In this document: in pieces, positions 1 to 10,370 of the stretch
How positions within the stretch are numbered: the first letter of the stretch is position 1
How the letters are laid out: every line of letters begins with the position of its first letter
Made by a program: the position numbers and the translations under genes
The notes under the pieces: model-generated
The model's input: the letters and a program-made list of their open reading frames with translations, nothing else
What the model was told of the DNA's origin: nothing
The model's database searches: none
From: Branchipolynoe longqiensis
Lineage: Eukaryota; Annelida; Polychaeta; Phyllodocida; Polynoidae
Assembly: GCA_030323885.1 (NCBI GenBank)
Contig: CM059199.1
Coordinates: 1,695,923-1,759,922, forward strand
DNA: 64,000 bases
Direction: 5' to 3'

Positions 1-79
1 ATTCCCCATATGCAGATAACACCCATAGTAGCAGCCGGCCTCTGAGCAACACCTTCTTATCACCTAGTTAAACCCGCCG

Positions 80-352
80 CTATCAGCGATAACAACACGC
101 CGATTGGCTGCCGAGGCTCCCGGAATCGATTCGGCGTTCAGTGCGCTGACTGCGAACCGATGCCATTGTGCCAGTAGGAGCCGTTCAGTCTATTTATTAA
201 CTGCAAAGTATCAGTTCCATATCTATATTGGCGCGGCGCCACCTAGCCAGATTCGGTTACGAGGCAGGCGCGGGCGCATGCGCGTTCATGCATTGCATTC
301 ACCGCGCAGTCTCGCGAACTCTACGCACCGCCATGCCATCCGCCGTTATTGA
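80..352. promoter_or_regulatory. CpG-rich, promoter-like block
   Basis: This stretch is much richer in CpG than its surroundings. It carries an inverted CCAAT motif (ATTGG near 101) and a perfect GCGCATGCGC palindrome at 274-283, the core of the NRF1 site. Such a mix is typical of CpG-island promoters. No coding exon or known gene is seen next to it, so neither the target gene nor the direction can be given. It could equally be a GC-rich repeat remnant. Confidence 0.3.
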
Positions 353-380
353 TCGCTCTGTAGCCAATTTCTTCGCGTAA

Positions 381-840
381 TGTTGTCGGAGTTTTACGTC
401 CTGGCAATATCTACGGTCATACCGGGATGGGTACCGACGTGTAATAGTGCACAATCATGGTGACTTCATAGCGCTGCCCCATTGGGAAATCGGCACTATT
501 ACCCGATATCCCACTCAGTCACATTATCCTGACACTGAGCTAACCAATCCTAGCAATATCTATGGTCACATCGGGATGGGTACCGACTTGTAAGAGTGCA
601 CACTCATGGTGACTTCATAGTGCTGCCCCATTGGGAAATAAGCACTATGACTGGATATCCCACTCAGTCGCATTATCCTGACACTGAGCTAACCAATCCT
701 TGCCCTATCCTTTTATTTAATGCCGAGCGCCAGGCCAGGAAGCAACATTTTATAAGTCATTGGTTTGCCTCGACTGGGAACCAAACTCACCCCCCGCATG
801 TGAGGCCTGCGTTCTACCAATTCGGCCACCGTGCCTGGTC
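381..840 (-). mobile_element. SINE-A copy with internal tandem duplication
   Basis: tRNA-derived SINE of the most frequent family here, tRNA-like head on the right and the GTTTTACGTCCTGGCAA tail end on the left. The tail half is present twice: about 403-551 repeats at about 552-710, both ending in TGACACTGAGCTAACCAATCC. The copy is thus about 150 bp longer than the usual 335 bp. The head is diverged and its box B is poorly kept. No coding capacity. Confidence 0.75.
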
Positions 841-1187
841 TCTCCCCGCAAAGTGTTGCGGTATTTGAATAAAGACGCCAGCGCAAAAAAAAAAAGGGGA
901 GGGTGGTGGAAAGCTAATGGAGAGACATTTGTGTTTGTTTACTGTTTACTCCTCCCCTGTGCTCACCCATAAATAGCCAAGCTGCCCCCAGGGAGTTGAG
1001 GGAGAGTAATTTCCTAACACTGCTAAGGCCACGGAACATTATAGGCGATACTTTTAGAGTTTGTAGTCTGATGACAGTATCATATTTCGACGTCAAAATA
1101 CTCACTGAGATATTTGATCCTACATTTAATTTGTATTGTAGATACTGCTGCAGTTATTAAGCCTTTATTGCTGCATCGAAGGGAATA
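841..1187. other. No gene seen; AT-rich spacer
   Basis: An A-rich run near 885-900 follows the SINE. About 1100-1187 resembles fragments of the neighbouring TTAA-type MITE, for example the CTGCATAGAAGG-like word. Nothing else is recognisable. Confidence 0.4.
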
Positions 1188-1543
1188 TTAAAGCTGCATA
1201 GTCCGATGAAATATCAAATTGCCAAAACTAAACCAATTATCTAGATTTTATTTGACATATCTAACTTAGATACTGATGCACTTATTGAGCATTTGTTTCT
1301 GCATAGAAGGCAATACTGAGTCAATTTAACAGAACCTGTTACTGCAGAAGTCTATGGTGCCAGAGTTTTGGCAGGCTTGCCAAAACTCATTTTCCATGCT
1401 TGCACTCAAAATATCTAAAAAGTTTACAATTTAAAATAAAAGTAACTTTGAACTAATGTAAAGTACATACTAGTGATCGATCTAATATATTTATCTCAGA
1501 AAAAAATACAGAAATTCAAAACCATCGGACTCTGCAACTTTAA
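1188..1543. mobile_element. TTAA-flanked MITE (family T)
   Basis: The element starts TTAAAGCTGCATAGTCCGAT and ends with the near-reverse complement (ATCGGACTCTGCAACTTTAA), giving inverted termini of about 20 bp and a TTAA at each end. The interior (about 350 bp) has no open frame and includes a palindromic GGCAGGCTTGCC word. The same element recurs at 7918, 20616, 20967, 30447, 32521, 44955 and 47446. TTAA targets are characteristic of piggyBac-type transposases; the assignment rests only on that. Confidence 0.75.
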
Positions 1544-1705
1544 GCCAATTTTATAGAAGCTTTGATGACAGAATTTTGATGTAAGTTAGACATCTAGTAT
1601 TAAATCTAGTTAATTGTTTTGAGTTGATTAATTTGTTGCTTTCATCGGTATATGCAGCTTTAACTGTTGACAAGTGAAAACAAGCTAATTTAATTCATAG
1701 ACAGG

Positions 1706-1985
1706 TCAAAATGCAGGACACCATAAGTGGTAGAACTTAGAAGTAGCATCCATTGATCTAGTATTCTTCAAGTGCAGCAATCTTCTCTCTTGGTTGTCAA
1801 TAGGTGACGATGGTTGCAGCAACTCATCATATCGTTTGAACCAATCGATGACTGATGAATCCAATTTGTGCTGGTAATGTGCGGTTGCACATTGGACATG
1901 TATGTGTGTGTAGCTGCATTCAGAGAGTCTGGTGGGTGGTGACGCAGACAATCTTGGATCTGCTGATGCTTTTAGCTTGAGATAT
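1706..1985. other. No gene seen
   Basis: Apparently single-copy sequence within the window. A minus-strand open frame of 81 codons crosses it but has no recognisable domain and is probably fortuitous. Confidence 0.4.
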
Positions 1986-2327
1986 ATATACAGGACAACC
2001 CCGTTAAACCAAGCTCGGTTAAACCAAACGATTGGTTAATCCAAACTTTTTTTCGCCGGCCTGGCAAAATACTACCATTTATCATATAAAAAAGTTGGTT
2101 GAATCAAGTCGGTTAATCCAAATTATCCGTTAATCCAAACAAAATTGTCGGGCCCCAGGCCACTCCAGTATGGTTAAACCAAACTTTCATGTGGTTATAA
2201 GGTCATCTGAGACCCCACTGACTTTTTATATGATAAATGGTAGTATTTTGCCAGGCCGCAGACAAAATTTTGGATTAACCAATCGTTTGGTTTAACAGAG
2301 CTTGCTTTAATGGGTTTATACTGTACA
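1986..2327. mobile_element. Palindromic MITE with GTTAAACC termini
   Basis: Starts CAGGACAACCCCGTTAAACC and ends with a diverged inverse copy (TTTAATGGGTTTATACTGTA) next to TA dinucleotides. The interior is largely self-complementary around repeated GGTTAATCCAAA / GGTTTAACC words. A second, shorter fragment of the same family lies at 2398-2478. Termini beginning CAG with TA flanks resemble pogo/Tigger-type Tc1-mariner MITEs. Non-coding. Confidence 0.6.
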
Positions 2328-2397
2328 TACATAAAATACAATAATCAAAGTGTCCACATACCATGTGCAATACACGCTCACTCAAAGTCAAAGCCAA

Positions 2398-2478
2398 AGC
2401 TCGGTTAAACCAATGATCGGTTAATCCAAACAAATTTCTAGGGTCCCTTCAAGTTTGGTTTAATGGGGCTATGCTGTA
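2398..2478. mobile_element. Fragment of GTTAAACC MITE
   Basis: Short piece sharing GGTTAAACCAATGATCGG and the terminal TTTAATGGGGCTATGCTGTA with the element at 1986-2327. The other half is missing. Confidence 0.5.
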
Positions 2479-2868
2479 TATATGATCAGTTTCAATCCAT
2501 GCTGTGCCTTTGCGAATAAGAAGCACACCATGAACTCTGCTGAGCAGTCGGTGAGGTGAGCAGTTCACTGTCAGCGAGACATTGCGGGCTGGAATTGCTC
2601 AATGAGTGTTTGCCTGTGAGCAGGGCGGTACTTGCCGGCAACCAGCGCACTAAGAAGAGCAGCTCATTATTCCACAAATTATGGGGCAATTATGCAGTGA
2701 ACACAAATCACCAGCGCGGATTCATTAGGACCATTAATGTAAACTCAATTGAATCAGGTGACCATTAATCCATGATGAAACCTGGGTCGAGAACCCCCCC
2801 AACTTAAACGTTGGTTGGAAAGTAGGTTTCTCTCAATCTTTCCATTTTAATTAATCGCGTATAGGGGC

Positions 2869-3208
2869 CAGACGGGATGGCCGAATGGGTTGAGCGTCTG
2901 TCTCCCGTTTTGGTAGATCGTGGGGTTTGAACACTGGTCGAGTCAAACCAGTGACTTGAAAATGTATACTTATCACCTCTGAGCCAGTTGCTCGGCATTA
3001 TTAGGATAGGGCAAGCAATTTTGGGCTCCGTGTCAGGAGAATGTGACTGAGTGGGATATCAGGTTATGGTGCTGGTGGCCTAGTCTCCCAGTGGGGCCGC
3101 ACTATAAACTCACCATGCGGACGCACTGTCACAAGTCGGTACCTGATTTGACCTTAGACGTCGCCTGGACGCAAAACTCACAACAACCAACCAATCAGAA
3201 AAAATCCT
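2869..3208 (+). mobile_element. SINE-A copy, full length
   Basis: tRNA-like head beginning GACGGGATGGCCGAATGGG (box A region). A degenerate box B follows (GGGGTTTGAACACTGG), then the family body with TTATTAGGATAGGGCAAG and GTGACTGAGTGGGATATCAG. It ends in the GACGCAAAACTC tail and an A/C-rich end. Pol III promoter parts are recognisable but mutated, so this is an old copy. Confidence 0.8.
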
Positions 3209-3286
3209 CCAGTGCGACTGACACTGGTCAACATCTGGGAGAGTCGAGGTGGGCGAGATGGCGCCACCGGTAGAGTGTTGTATCTT

Positions 3287-3701
3287 AAGGCCCTGTCACA
3301 TTACGGCGTATGGCGGGAGCGTATGGCGGCGTAGCGGCTTACGTCATATACGTCGCCATACGCCGCATACGCTACGCATACGCCGCCAGTGCCGCAACAC
3401 GCCGGCGTATGTGAAGCCTATGATGCATACGCCGCCATACGCTTTCATAAATCCGTCCGTCCAAATTTTTTTGTGCATGCTCAAAAAAACGCGACCTATG
3501 AGGGCGTATGGCCCATACTGTCAAAAAATGTCACAGCACGCTCCCATACGCTCCCATACGCTACGCATACGCTACGCATACGCTACGCATACGCTCTTCA
3601 TACGCTCCTCATACGCTCAAACACACCCGAAAGTGGCACCCGATGGCGTACGTAGGTTTTCAATACGCTCCCGCCATACGCCGTAATGTGACAGCCCCTT
3701 T
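3287..3701. mobile_element. GGCCCTGTCACA-type MITE (family G)
   Basis: Inverted termini AAGGCCCTGTCACATTACGG and its complement at the right end, extending about 38 bp into GGCGTATGGCGGGAGCG. The interior is built almost entirely of shuffled CATACGC / CTACGCATACG words, so open frames through it are spurious. Other copies at 40552, 45138 and 52482 share the termini but have different internal words. The transposase family is not identifiable. Confidence 0.75.
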
Positions 3702-3825
3702 ACGGAGGATAACAATAATAATAATAAGTAATATTACCTTGCGAATCTTCATACTCGCATAATACTTTATGCATCACATATATTATAAGTTAATAGGATG
3801 GCACACGTCTCATTTGCTCAATGTC

Positions 3826-3991
3826 AGAATAATGTGACCTAATTAGGAAATTGGGTCATGTAGACATCAGCTCTGTCTCACAGTAGGATAGCACTATAGA
3901 TTGGCCATGAGTGTCCACTGTCACAAGTCACTACACATCCACCTAGGACATTATAATGTTGCCAGGGTTTAAACCAACAACGAGCCAGCAT
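3826..3991 (+). mobile_element. SINE-A 3' fragment
   Basis: Matches the tail half only: TCAGAATAATGTGACC, then CCATGAGTGTCCACTGTCAC, ending near GTTGCCAGGG. The head is absent. Confidence 0.6.
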
Positions 3992-4403
3992 TTAGGTTAG
4001 AATGTCATTTAGTATCTACTAATCTAGTGTCCGTCTTCAGTCCGCCATAGGATTGTGTAGAGAAATATCGGGTTTGAAAACCGTTTGCGTAATTTATTTG
4101 AAATATCACGTAAAAGTATTAATGAAATATGACTGACCAATCGGGTGGCCGGAAAGATTTTGCCCATGTTCGCACATGGCGCCACCAACCTGGTTTCTTC
4201 GAGTCTCGGCTCACGTTATGTCGATTACTTTGTCAACTTTTACGCTGCTGTCACAGTTTAAAACCGTAGTTAATTAATCAAACAATCAATCACATATGTC
4301 CAGCGAATATTTATACTATTGTACACCTTTTTAACTGGATCACCAGAAATAGGAACAAACGCCAAAAGTTCCGGTACCCAGCCAGACAGTACCGATGGGG
4401 AAA

Positions 4404-4749
4404 AGACGGGATGGCCGAATGAGTTGAGCGTCCATCTCCCGCTTTCGTAGATCGTGGGATTCAAACACTGGCCGAGTCAAACCAATGACTTGAAAATTGA
4501 TGCTTGTCAATTCCTAGCCAGGCACTCGGCATTATTAGCATAGGGCAAGGACTGGGTGGCTCAGTCTCAGGATAATGTGACTGAGTGGGATATCAGGTCA
4601 TGGTGCTAGTGGCCTGGTCTCACAGTGGGGCAGCACTAGAACATTGCCATGAGTGTGCACTCCTCACATGTCACACTGACAAGTCTTGATATGCAGCTAA
4701 ATGTTGCCAGGACGTAAAACTTCAACTAAACAACCAACTAACCAAACAC
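4404..4749 (+). mobile_element. SINE-A copy, full length
   Basis: Head GACGGGATGGCCGAATGAG at 4404, body, and tail ending ACGTAAAACTTCAACTAAAC followed by CAACC-type repeats. The head-body-tail order matches the copy at 60148. Confidence 0.8.
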
Positions 4750-4805
4750 TGGCGTGGCGTGGCCTGGCCGCTTTAAGGCCTGTGGTCACCGCAGCCCCAG
4801 CCCAG

Positions 4806-5266
4806 TGTGGCGGTTTCAGCTCGTTCCCGTGCTCAGCCGTGTCCCGTTGCTTCTGCGCATGCATGGATTTCGCATCAACTCAGGTTCACCCGAGACACTT
4901 ATTGGCGCATGCGCACATCCTACAAACTCGGGTCGAATAATCGAATACGATCGGGTGGACAATTTGTTCTTTTTTTTTAATAACCGATAAAAGTACAGCA
5001 AGATAGGATTTAAAGTATTTTATGATGGCCTAGTTTACCTATATTTCCATTTCATTAATCTAAGTTATTCTTTTTTTGCACACGGCACGTGTATTTGTTG
5101 ACTCCACTCGCCGTGTTCTATTTGAAATTCTGACCACTCGGATGACCCGAGTCGCCCGGGTTGTGTTAATCGATTACGGCCATGTTTATTAGATTCTGAC
5201 GCATGCGCAGAAGCGATGGACACGGCTGAGCACGGGAACACGCTGAAACCGCCACACCGGTGTGGG
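4806..5266. repeat. Large fold-back repeat with NRF1-like sites in its arms
   Basis: The left arm, about 4806-4866 (GTGTGGCGGTTTCAGC ... CTTCTGCGCATGC), is the near-perfect inverse of the right arm, about 5204-5266 (GCATGCGCAGAAG ... GCTGAAACCGCCACAC). The 340-bp loop includes a smaller inverted pair around ACTCGGGTCG / CGACCCGAGT-like words. GCGCATGCGC occurs near 4904 and GCATGCGCAG near 5201. It may be a fold-back element or an inverted duplication of promoter-like DNA. No gene is evident. Confidence 0.6.
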
Positions 5267-5650
5267 AGGGAGCCTCTGGACCAGTATTGATGTGTGGGGT
5301 CGGGGCGGGGGGGGGGGGGGGGTAGCAGCAGGGCAGGCTGGGCTCGGCTGCCATAGGAGACCTGTCCATCTGAGTGAGGCATGCGCGTTGTTTGTTCCTT
5401 AATGCTGTTTGCCCAGATCGAGTGCGGCCCAGTGCAGACTTTTTATCATTGCGCGCCGACAGTAATTGGTGTGGACCACTAGGGGGAGTGATCTGTCCAC
5501 CTGCCAGTGCCCCCTCACCGACCCAGCCATCTTTTTTTTATCTTGTCCGTTTTATCACCACACATTACACCCCCGGACTCCTCCAGGGTGTTTGCGAACA
5601 GGATACCTACACCACGCAATGCCTGACCCCTCAGCCCACCCCTCTGACGG

Positions 5651-5990
5651 GAAGGCCAAATGAGGTGAGCGTCCGTCTACCATTTTGGTAGATCGTGGGA
5701 TTCAAATCCACAGGTTTGAACCCTGGTTGATTCAAACCAATGACTTAAAAATTGATACTTGTGACTTCCTAGACAGGCGTTTGGCATTATTAATATAGGG
5801 CAAAGACTGGTTGGCTCACTGTCACTGTGTCAGGATAATGGGGCTATTGGGTCTTGATCCTGGTGGCCTGGTCTCCCAGTGGGGCCGCACTATGAAGTCG
5901 CCAATGCTAGCAGACTGTTTGTTATAAGTCGGTACCCATCCTAATATGACCGCAGATGTTGCTTGGACGTGAAGTAACAAACAAGCAAAA
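5651..5990 (+). mobile_element. SINE-A copy, diverged
   Basis: Head GGGAAGGCCAAATGAGGTGAG, a duplicated box-B-like segment (GATTCAAATCC ... GGTTTGAACCC), body with TAGGGCAAAGACTGGTTGG, tail near GTTGCTTGGACGTGAAG. Confidence 0.75.
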
Positions 5991-6065
5991 CAATTTGATC
6001 GTTTCTGTGTTACTACCACACAATAGATCCGGACTATTCCATGATGTCTGCGACCTACATCACCA

Positions 6066-6395
6066 AAGTGTCCCACACCCACACCCACACCCACACCCAC
6101 ACCCACACTCTCCAACTCACCTTCTAACATACCCTCCAACCCATGCATTGGCAGTGTAATTGTCAACCCCATACTTCATATAGAGATGTCTGCTCCCCAC
6201 ACACCCACACCCACACCCACCCACACCTCTTCCAACCCATGCATTGTCAGTGTAAGTGTCAACCCCGTACTTCATATAGAGCTATCTGCTCCCCACGCAC
6301 CCACACCAACGCCCCACACCCTCCAACCCATGCATTGTCAGTGTAACTGTAAGTGTCAACCCATACTTCATATAGAGCTATCTGCTCCTCCCTCC
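6066..6395. repeat. (CCCACA)n plus three ~115-bp tandem units
   Basis: A CCCACA hexanucleotide run near 6072-6106 leads into three imperfect units. Each contains CCAACCCATGCATTG(T/G)CAG, then TACTTCATATAGAG, then CTGCTCC and a CCCACA tract. Translated frames across it are artefacts of the repeat. Confidence 0.7.
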
Positions 6396-6769
6396 AATGC
6401 TGTGTTAGTAACGCTATATGGCGAGCAGCTCATGACGTCACGCCATGCTAGTGTGCCTGCTTCCAATACCCGAGCAACCCGAGAGCATGATATGAGAGAG
6501 ACTCACGTGCACTGGGCGTTGCCTCCAGGGTTGCTGGTCTGATTGATTGGGGACGCCTGCTTTTCTTGTCTCGCTGCTCTGAGCTGCTCACACATCCAAT
6601 TACCTGTGCCTGTGATCTCTTTGATGTGTGCATAGGACTGGGCCCGTAGAAATGGCGAGTTAGTGATGTGTTGGATACTAGGTTTTTTTTTGTTCTGCTC
6701 TTATTCTTCTGCTGGGATATTTCTGTGTATTTGCAAAAGTAGGTCATGTTCTCTGTGGATGCTGGATCC

Positions 6770-7092
6770 GGTGGTGGCCAAATCGGTAAAAGAGCAGGTC
6801 ACGCGTATGGAAGGTTGGGAGTCCTGGTCGAGTGAAACCCAATGACTTAGCAAATTTATACTTGTCACTAGCTAGTGTCACAGTTGTTATTACTAGGATA
6901 GGGCAAGGACTGGTTAGGTCAATATCAGGATAATGTGACTGAGTGGGGAAATTGGGTCATGATGCTATCAGGGTGATCTCGCTGTGAAGCAGTGCTATAG
7001 AGTTGCCCTGACTGCACACTGTCACAAGTCAGTACCTGTCGTGACAACACCTTAAATGTTCCCAGGGCAGTAAACCACAACAAACAAACAAA
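6770..7092 (+). mobile_element. SINE-A variant (GGTGGCCAAATCGG head)
   Basis: The body and tail are those of SINE-A (TAGGGCAAGGACTGGTTAGG, CACTGTCACAAGTCAGTACC). The head differs: GGTGGCCAAATCGGTAAAAG, as also seen at 22244. The 3' end is AACAAACAAACAA. Confidence 0.7.
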
Positions 7093-7161
7093 TGTCAGTG
7101 CAATACATTGCCACATGGTCCACCAACCTATCCATATCTAGTGAATGGCAGCTACATTCTA

Positions 7162-7704
7162 AAGGGCCCAGTCCTTACATGCGGCATGCGGTATGCGAAT
7201 GCCATGATTCCTTAGACGCGGTATGCGGCACACAACTGGCTATATTTAAAAAATAAAAATGAACAATTATTCTCCATACTGCTCTGTATATGACCAAATA
7301 TTGCATTTATATCTATGTAACTTTTTCTACGTCACATGGGGGTTCCTACCTTTATTAAAGCCAAATTATAGATAAGTATTCATATTTCTGTGCATATGGT
7401 AGCATTTTTAGCTTTCCCCTAACCATATGTCTCCTGGGTTCCCAGCTCACTATGTGTTTCCCCTCCTCACCCCTGTGTGAGACCATTCCGTAATGCTCAG
7501 TCGCCTCTCCTAGTGTTAAACTAATGGACACCTCAGACTCAGGTTTCTGCATACCGCATCCCGCACCGATCGCTACAGGGACCGATCGGAAAATGCATTC
7601 GCATTCGCATACCGCATGTAAGGAATGTAGCCCATAGGTTTCAAGGTGTCTCGATTTTTTGTCGCATTCGCATACCGCATACCGCATGTAAGGAATGTAC
7701 CCTT
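7162..7704. mobile_element. GCATACCGC-type MITE (family C)
   Basis: Inverted termini built on CCTTACATGCGGCATGCGG and GCATACCGCATGTAAGG. Inside are hexamer runs of GCATTC and a non-repetitive core shared, in the opposite orientation, with the copy at 49522 (for example CATGGGGGTTCCTACC against GGTAGGAACCCCCATG). About 540 bp, no coding frame. Confidence 0.7.
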
Positions 7705-7917
7705 GAGCCTGACACACACATACAAACTATTTAATATAATATATATGAATATGCCCTCATTTCTTTCCGTTTTAACAAATTACAATCTGTAATGTTATTA
7801 TCTTAATGCCAGGAGTAATGCCAGCAGTAATTGATCTTCCCTTCTTCACGATGCCAAGTCGGTGTCGTTTACTTAAGACATTTCTTTCCCTGATTGCTTC
7901 AGCTATTTGTAAGTTAA

Positions 7918-8270
7918 TTAAAGTTGCATAGTCCGATGGTTTTGAATTTCTGTATTTTTTCTGAGATAAATATATTAGACCGATCACTAGTATCTACTTT
8001 ACATTAGTTTAAAGTTACTTTTATTTTACATGGTAACCGTTTGAGATATTTTGAGTGCAAACATGGAAAATTAGTTTTGGCAAGCTTGCCAAAACTGGCA
8101 CCATAGACTTCTGCAGTAACAGGTTCTGTTAAATTGACCCAGTATTGCCTTCTACGCAGAAACAAATGCTTAATAAGTGCATCAATATATAAGTTAAATA
8201 TGTAAAATCAAAACTAGATAATTGGTTTGGTTTTGAAGATTTGACATTTCATCGGACTATGCAGCTTTAA
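7918..8270. mobile_element. TTAA-flanked MITE (family T)
   Basis: TTAAAGTTGCATAGTCCGAT at the left and ATCGGACTATGCAGCTTTAA at the right. The interior is in the opposite orientation to the copy at 1188, with AAGCTTGCCAAAAC in the middle. Confidence 0.8.
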
Positions 8271-8476
8271 TTCAATACTAAATTTGTTTTTTGTTTTGAC
8301 TTTGTACCAGAGACTTGTCTGCAGGTCGTACCTAAGATGCCTGTATTACTAATGCAGCTCTTCTCCAACTGCAATCTTTCCCAAGAAATTATCTTTGTCC
8401 TGGATATAAAACTAAGGACTATCACAGAGGAAGATGGTATCTAACTGGGGTACAGACAATATGTAGCCATGGCGAC

Positions 8477-8479
<3 letters not shown>

Positions 8480-8533
<54 letters not shown>

Positions 8534-8540
8534 ATATATA
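8480..8540. repeat. (TA)n microsatellite
   Basis: A run of TA dinucleotides with two TGTA interruptions near 8521, directly next to the following MITE, which has TA ends. Confidence 0.85.
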
Positions 8541-8543
8541 TAA

Positions 8544-8742
8544 TCATAGTAAAGCTTCTCTAAATCGGCCGACTGACTTTAAATGGTCCTTTTGGGAAAG
8601 GTGGTTGGTTTAGGGAGTTTTTTAAAATCATTTCAATGGTATTGTCAATTTGTATGGGCAATCGTTTTGGACCCAAATAAAGCGATCGAGTTAGGGGTGG
8701 GGTAGATCTGTGGAGGTGGTCGGTTAGAGAGGTTTTACTGTG
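8544..8742. mobile_element. CAGTAAAACCTCTCTAA-type MITE (family P)
   Basis: Imperfect inverted termini (AGTAAAGCTTCTCTAAATCG at left, AGAGAGGTTTTACTG at right) between TA-rich flanks. The interior has AAATGGTCC, ACCCAAATAAAGCGATCGA and GTGGAGGTGGTCGG, shared with at least seven other copies here. CAG-starting termini with TA targets fit pogo/Tigger-like elements. Confidence 0.75.
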
Positions 8743-8753
8743 TATATATATAT

Positions 8754-8787
<34 letters not shown>

Positions 8788-8789
8788 TT

Positions 8790-8879
8790 CAGTACCTAAA
8801 ATGGATGTATTATATATATATGTATATATATATAACATATATATATATACATATATAATACATCCATTTTAGATACTGG
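8790..8879. repeat. Near-perfect 90-bp hairpin
   Basis: CAGTACCTAAAATGGATGTA on the left is mirrored as TACATCCATTTTAGATACTG on the right. The 50 bp between them is alternating TA and itself self-complementary. Arms of about 44 bp could extrude as a cruciform or, if transcribed, fold into a long hairpin RNA. There is no evidence of processing. Confidence 0.75.
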
Positions 8880-9040
8880 ACTGCTTGAATAAAAGCTCAT
8901 GGATGGTGGAGCTGTTCACTGTTAGTTTTAAAACATTGCATTAGAATTACTGGTCCATTATTTTAAGGATAATTTATGTGGACCTGGCGTCTTTCTCTTT
9001 GTTTCCGAATATGGTTTAACTGTTGTTTACAAATGTTTTA

Positions 9041-9614
<574 letters not shown>

Positions 9615-10110
9615 GCGTATGTCATCAGGCGCATGTGGAGGGCGGTGCACACACCGGCTCGACAAGCACCAGACAGAGACGCCATGGTCGGACACTTCCG
9701 GTGGTTGCACACCTCACTTCCGGTTGACGCACAATGCACTTCCGGTGGAGAAGACGCGCCGCCTGGGACTTCCTACTGATACCCGCTGCCGCTGCTGACA
9801 GAGCCCCTACTACTCACCTCCCCCCCCCCCCCGCCTCCACAACCCTCCCTCCCACCGTGACGACACCACCTGAACACTTGTAATGACGTCACGTACGCGT
9901 CACTGATGACCTTTTACCTCTCGCGCATCTTGATCACTATGGTGCTCAGACGAGCCACTCCTCCCCCCGTTAGATGTCGCCACTGTTATGTGGGTCTACT
10001 GCCCGAAGCACCTAGCGCCAAAGAACCATCCACCACATGCATCCATCAGTTCCTTGTGTACGGCTTTTCATTTCGTCCCCCTTGCTTTTAAAGCAGAGCC
10101 TTTAGTTGTG
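9615..10110 (+). other. Probable 3' UTR / 3' flank of the Hox gene
   Basis: Follows the stop directly. It contains three ACTTCCGGT words at 9694, 9716 and 9738, a C14-type run near 9820 and a TGACGTCA palindrome at 9884-9891. No convincing AATAAA is seen close to the stop, so the UTR end cannot be placed. Confidence 0.45.
9694..9746 (-). promoter_or_regulatory. Three ETS-type sites at exact 22-bp spacing
   Basis: ACTTCCGGT (ACCGGAAGT on the minus strand, the classical ETS/GABP consensus) starts at 9694, 9716 and 9738. The 13 bases between them differ except for short CAC words, so this is not simply a perfect satellite. Function is inferred from the motif only. Confidence 0.5.
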
Positions 10111-10311
10111 CCTAACCTGAAAGTATTCGCGGGAGTAACAGGAAAGAGAGCTTTTTAAACAGAAAAAAAACTATTCGGATTACTAAATTAATATTCTGAA
10201 TTGGGAGCTATATAATTTTGCCATTAAGACAAAAGAATGCCCAGCTTCCAAACGATCCAGTTCTCTCTTGTAGTTTGATACTAACAAAAAATGTCACCCA
10301 AAATATGCCGT

Positions 10312-10370
10312 CTTGATATGACCGTAACTGTTTCCAGGACGTAAAACTCCAACAACCAACCAACCTAAAA
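10312..10370 (+). mobile_element. SINE-A 3' end fragment
   Basis: GATATGACCGTAACTGTTTCCAGGACGTAAAAC plus CCAACAACCAACC is the extreme tail of SINE-A; the rest is absent. Confidence 0.6.

Noticed and set aside
3249..3762. Frames of 84-145 codons rich in Arg, His, Tyr, Thr
   Set aside because: Lie in the shuffled CATACGC interior of a MITE.
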